From NCBI GenBank assembly GCA_903952205.1, contig CAJBEZ010000105.1:124001-188000 (forward strand): 64,000 bases of DNA, written 5' to 3'. Origin of the DNA: an uncultured Desulfomonile sp. (GTDB lineage: Bacteria > Desulfobacterota > Desulfomonilia > Desulfomonilales > Desulfomonilaceae). The stretch's first letter is position 1. Every line of letters starts with the position of its first letter. The position numbers and the translations under genes are program-made. This document shows positions 61,932 through 64,000 of this stretch, piece by piece. Under the pieces are notes generated by a model. That model worked only from the letters and a program-made list of their open reading frames with translations, was not told the DNA's origin and did no database searches.

Positions 61932-63935
61932 ATGATTTTGGATAGTTCAGTTCTACAGGGATATCTTGACAAACTCCAAAGAGGCGACGAGGAGTCGCGA
62001 GTTGAGATTTACAGGGAAATCGGGGCGCTTGGATTTCCATGGGATATCGATCTCGTGACAACAGGCCTTTCTGACCAGAGTCCCAGGGTAAGGACGGTAG
62101 TTTGTGAGACATTGACGCACAATGCGGACTCCCTGGTGGTTGAGATCCTGCTGGAATGTCTAAGGAATGAGGATCCCGGCATTCGTTCACGTTCAATGAC
62201 CATACTTGCAGAATTGGGAACAGCCCCATTGTCGCAGGTCGAGTGTTATCTGAACGACAGTGACCCGGATGTTCGTATTTTAGCAGCCGGAGTATTGGGC
62301 CAGATGGGTCTTAAACAGTCATTTGACGCCCTTGCAAAGGCTATGAAGACTGATGAGGATAACCTGCGTTATGCGACGGCGGAGGCCCTCGGAAAAATCG
62401 GAGAAAAAAAGGCCATCCCAATCCTTATCGACGCCCTGGATGACCAGTGGGTGAGATACCCGTCTATCGAGTCTTTGGGGCTGCTCAACGCCACAGAAGC
62501 CATTCCCAGTCTGTTGAAACTTTATGAAGAAGATGAGTGGGTTAGGTTGGCTGTAATCGAAGCGATAGGCAAAATAGGTTCCATTGACCATATTGACTTT
62601 ATTATAGACCAGATGGATGAGAAAGATGAATTAATACTTCATGCCTGTTTTACTGCCCTTGCCAGGATCGAACAACGGACACCCTGCGGCGCATTGGATC
62701 GGCTGCGGAAAAGCGGGATGGACATTGACGGAATAATAATTTCAGGGCTTGGCGTCCATGATCCGGAAATAAGGAAATTGGCCATCTGGACACTGGGCCT
62801 CATTGGTAATGAACATCACATATCTTTGATCGTGCCTCAACTGGAAGACTTTGAGGAAGATATCCGTAATGCGGGGCGTCGGGCGCTGTTTAGCATTGGT
62901 TCGAGGCACCTGGACGCTTTGGTGAAACATCTGGATGGAAGCGAAGATGAATCCTTACGAAAGGAACTCATCGAAATTCTTGGCAGGATCGGAGACAACG
63001 AGGCTATCCCTGCAATTGTCAAGGCGCTTGAGCGAAGTAATGATTCACTGCGTGAAACGGCGGCCAGGACGCTCGGATTGTTCAGGGACCGGTCCGTCAT
63101 AGATAGCCTTATAAACCATCTGGACGACCTTAGCGGCCCCGTGAGAAGCGCATGCGCATCCTCTCTGGGAGGGCTTAGGGCAGTGAAGGCGACCCGGAAA
63201 TTGTTGGAGGTTCTGGAAGACTCCTTCGCCCAGGCTAGAGAGTCGGCTTCAGAGGCATTGGGGAGGATTGGCACCACCGAAGCCATAAAACATGTAGCCC
63301 TGCTGCTTAAACATGAGAGAGCGGAAGTTAGGCAGGCGGCTGTTCAGTGCCTCGGTCTGATACTGGACAAAAGAGTAGACACTTACCTCATAGACGCACT
63401 TGGCAACTCTGATCGTGGAGTTCGCCGCTTCGCAGCGGACATGCTGGGGAAGCGTAAGGCGGTTGGGGCGCTCAGACCGTTAATGATATCCCTGATGGAT
63501 GAAGACTGGCAGGTCAGAAGATGCGCCGCATACGCGCTTGGAAGCATTAATGATTCCCGTTGTGTCGACGCTCTTATCGATTCTCTTAACGATGAAAACA
63601 TCTGGGTTAGATACGCCTCAGCCATATCGCTGGGGCGGATGGGATCGAAAAAGGCCGTATCAGCGCTCATCAGGTCATTGCGAGAGGACAGTGGACCGGT
63701 AAGGATAGCGGCCATTGAAGCCCTGTACATGATCAGAGTCCCTGAACTGCTGTTGCTGCTGATTCCCCTGGTCGAGGACCTTGATGATGATATGCGTACA
63801 GTAGTCGCCGAAACCCTGGGGCGTATCGAGGACGGCCAAGCTGTTAAGGCGTTGGAAAAAATGACTTCAGACCACAACCTCAAGGTGCGCCGGTCGGCTA
63901 TCAGGTCCCTGGGCTGGAACGCTCCAATGGAATAA
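61932..63935 (+). CDS. HEAT-repeat (PBS lyase-type) protein
   Basis: A 667-residue protein made almost wholly of about 19-20 HEAT-like repeats of about 31 residues, for example VRTVVCETLTHN, VRILAAGVLGQMG, LRYATAEALGKIGEKKAIPILIDAL (given here by part), LRETAARTLGLFRD and VRRSAIRSLGW. The fold is an alpha-solenoid used as a binding scaffold; no enzymatic motif is visible, and similarity to phycobilisome lyases is only structural. GAGGAG precedes the ATG. It is followed after seven bases by a gene that seems to encode a CheR-like methyltransferase, so it may belong to a chemosensory operon continuing outside the window. Confidence 0.93.
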   Translation: MILDSSVLQGYLDKLQRGDEESRVEIYREIGALGFPWDIDLVTTGLSDQSPRVRTVVCETLTHNADSLVVEILLECLRNEDPGIRSRSMTILAELGTAPLSQVECYLNDSDPDVRILAAGVLGQMGLKQSFDALAKAMKTDEDNLRYATAEALGKIGEKKAIPILIDALDDQWVRYPSIESLGLLNATEAIPSLLKLYEEDEWVRLAVIEAIGKIGSIDHIDFIIDQMDEKDELILHACFTALARIEQRTPCGALDRLRKSGMDIDGIIISGLGVHDPEIRKLAIWTLGLIGNEHHISLIVPQLEDFEEDIRNAGRRALFSIGSRHLDALVKHLDGSEDESLRKELIEILGRIGDNEAIPAIVKALERSNDSLRETAARTLGLFRDRSVIDSLINHLDDLSGPVRSACASSLGGLRAVKATRKLLEVLEDSFAQARESASEALGRIGTTEAIKHVALLLKHERAEVRQAAVQCLGLILDKRVDTYLIDALGNSDRGVRRFAADMLGKRKAVGALRPLMISLMDEDWQVRRCAAYALGSINDSRCVDALIDSLNDENIWVRYASAISLGRMGSKKAVSALIRSLREDSGPVRIAAIEALYMIRVPELLLLLIPLVEDLDDDMRTVVAETLGRIEDGQAVKALEKMTSDHNLKVRRSAIRSLGWNAPME

Positions 63936-63942
63936 CTTTGTC

Positions 63943-64000
63943 ATGGACCTGTCACACGAAGATTTTGAGAGTATGAGGACGATCATTAAGGATCGCAGTG
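63943..64000 (+). CDS. Probable CheR-type methyltransferase, N-terminal fragment (cut by window edge)
   Basis: The last 58 bases encode MDLSHEDFESMRTIIKDRS before the window ends. The pattern (hydrophobic-S-x-x-x-F-x-x-h-R-x-x-h-x-x-x-S) matches the N-terminal helix of CheR chemoreceptor methyltransferases, and the seven-base distance from the HEAT-repeat gene suggests cotranscription. Nineteen residues are too few for a firm call. Confidence 0.45.
   Translation, partial: MDLSHEDFESMRTIIKDRS

Overview
The window looks like a chromosomal segment of a strictly anaerobic member of the Desulfobacterota (old Deltaproteobacteria), perhaps a Desulfomonile- or Syntrophobacter-like lineage. This is an inference from gene content: an indolepyruvate:ferredoxin oxidoreductase pair, an anaerobe-type DUF169 protein, an acyl-CoA dehydrogenase, many large hybrid histidine kinases, class III cyclases and HEAT-repeat proteins, at a near-balanced base composition. 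No rRNA or taxonomic marker settles it.

Layout. 1-4.5 kb: the start of tgt (cut by the window edge), an acyl-CoA dehydrogenase and a run of minus-strand membrane genes (flippase-like LPG-synthase TM protein, small anchored protein, PAP2 phosphatase). 4.5-4.7 kb: tRNA-Lys(TTT) and tRNA-Glu(TTC). 4.8-7.3 kb: DUF169 protein, small Cys-rich protein with a terminator, outer-membrane-like protein. 7.7-14.8 kb: a plus-strand cluster with two paralogous membrane-anchored SGNH-hydrolase/discoidin-like proteins bracketing a carbamoyltransferase, an SxtJ-type membrane protein and a 50-residue DUF5989 protein, then an amidohydrolase; probably a surface-glycan or secreted-metabolite modification unit. 14.9-21.4 kb: iorAB, a glycosyltransferase, an exported persulfide-dioxygenase/rhodanese fusion and a membrane protein. 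21.5-30.8 kb: Smr protein, RND efflux adaptor and pump, lipid kinase, an exported Cys/Pro-rich protein, TerC and an Old Yellow Enzyme homologue. 30.9-33.7 kb: a periplasmic-binding lipoprotein followed by a membrane PAS-adenylate cyclase, a possible ligand-to-cAMP sensor pair. 33.8-34.7 kb: a small unknown protein and a type II toxin-antitoxin pair. 35-39.4 kb: a large hybrid kinase and an HD-GYP response regulator in one operon.

39.4-42.5 kb is a disturbed region: palindrome-rich DNA, a DUF4347 (large-adhesin-type) gene cut off by an insertion sequence, and an IS whose transposase is split by a frameshift. 42.7-48.2 kb holds a second-messenger/phosphorylation module: CHASE2 adenylate cyclase, DUF4384 exported protein, a Ser/Thr kinase with an N-terminal cyclic-nucleotide-binding domain, a frameshifted remnant of another cyclic-nucleotide-binding protein, and a PP2C phosphatase. 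After a DedA protein, 49.2-54.9 kb contains a complete branched-chain amino-acid ABC transport operon (livJHMGF-type) lying between two decayed, oppositely oriented copies of one IS5-type element. 55-64 kb: a membrane protein, a 13-bp tandem repeat, two more hybrid kinases, a HEAT-repeat protein and the first codons of what is probably a CheR-type gene.

The window is rich in signalling. The most interesting candidates are the cyclase-to-cAMP-gated-kinase module (42.7-48.2 kb), the SGNH/carbamoyltransferase/SxtJ/DUF5989 cluster (7.7-14.7 kb) and the binding-protein/cyclase pair (30.9-33.7 kb).
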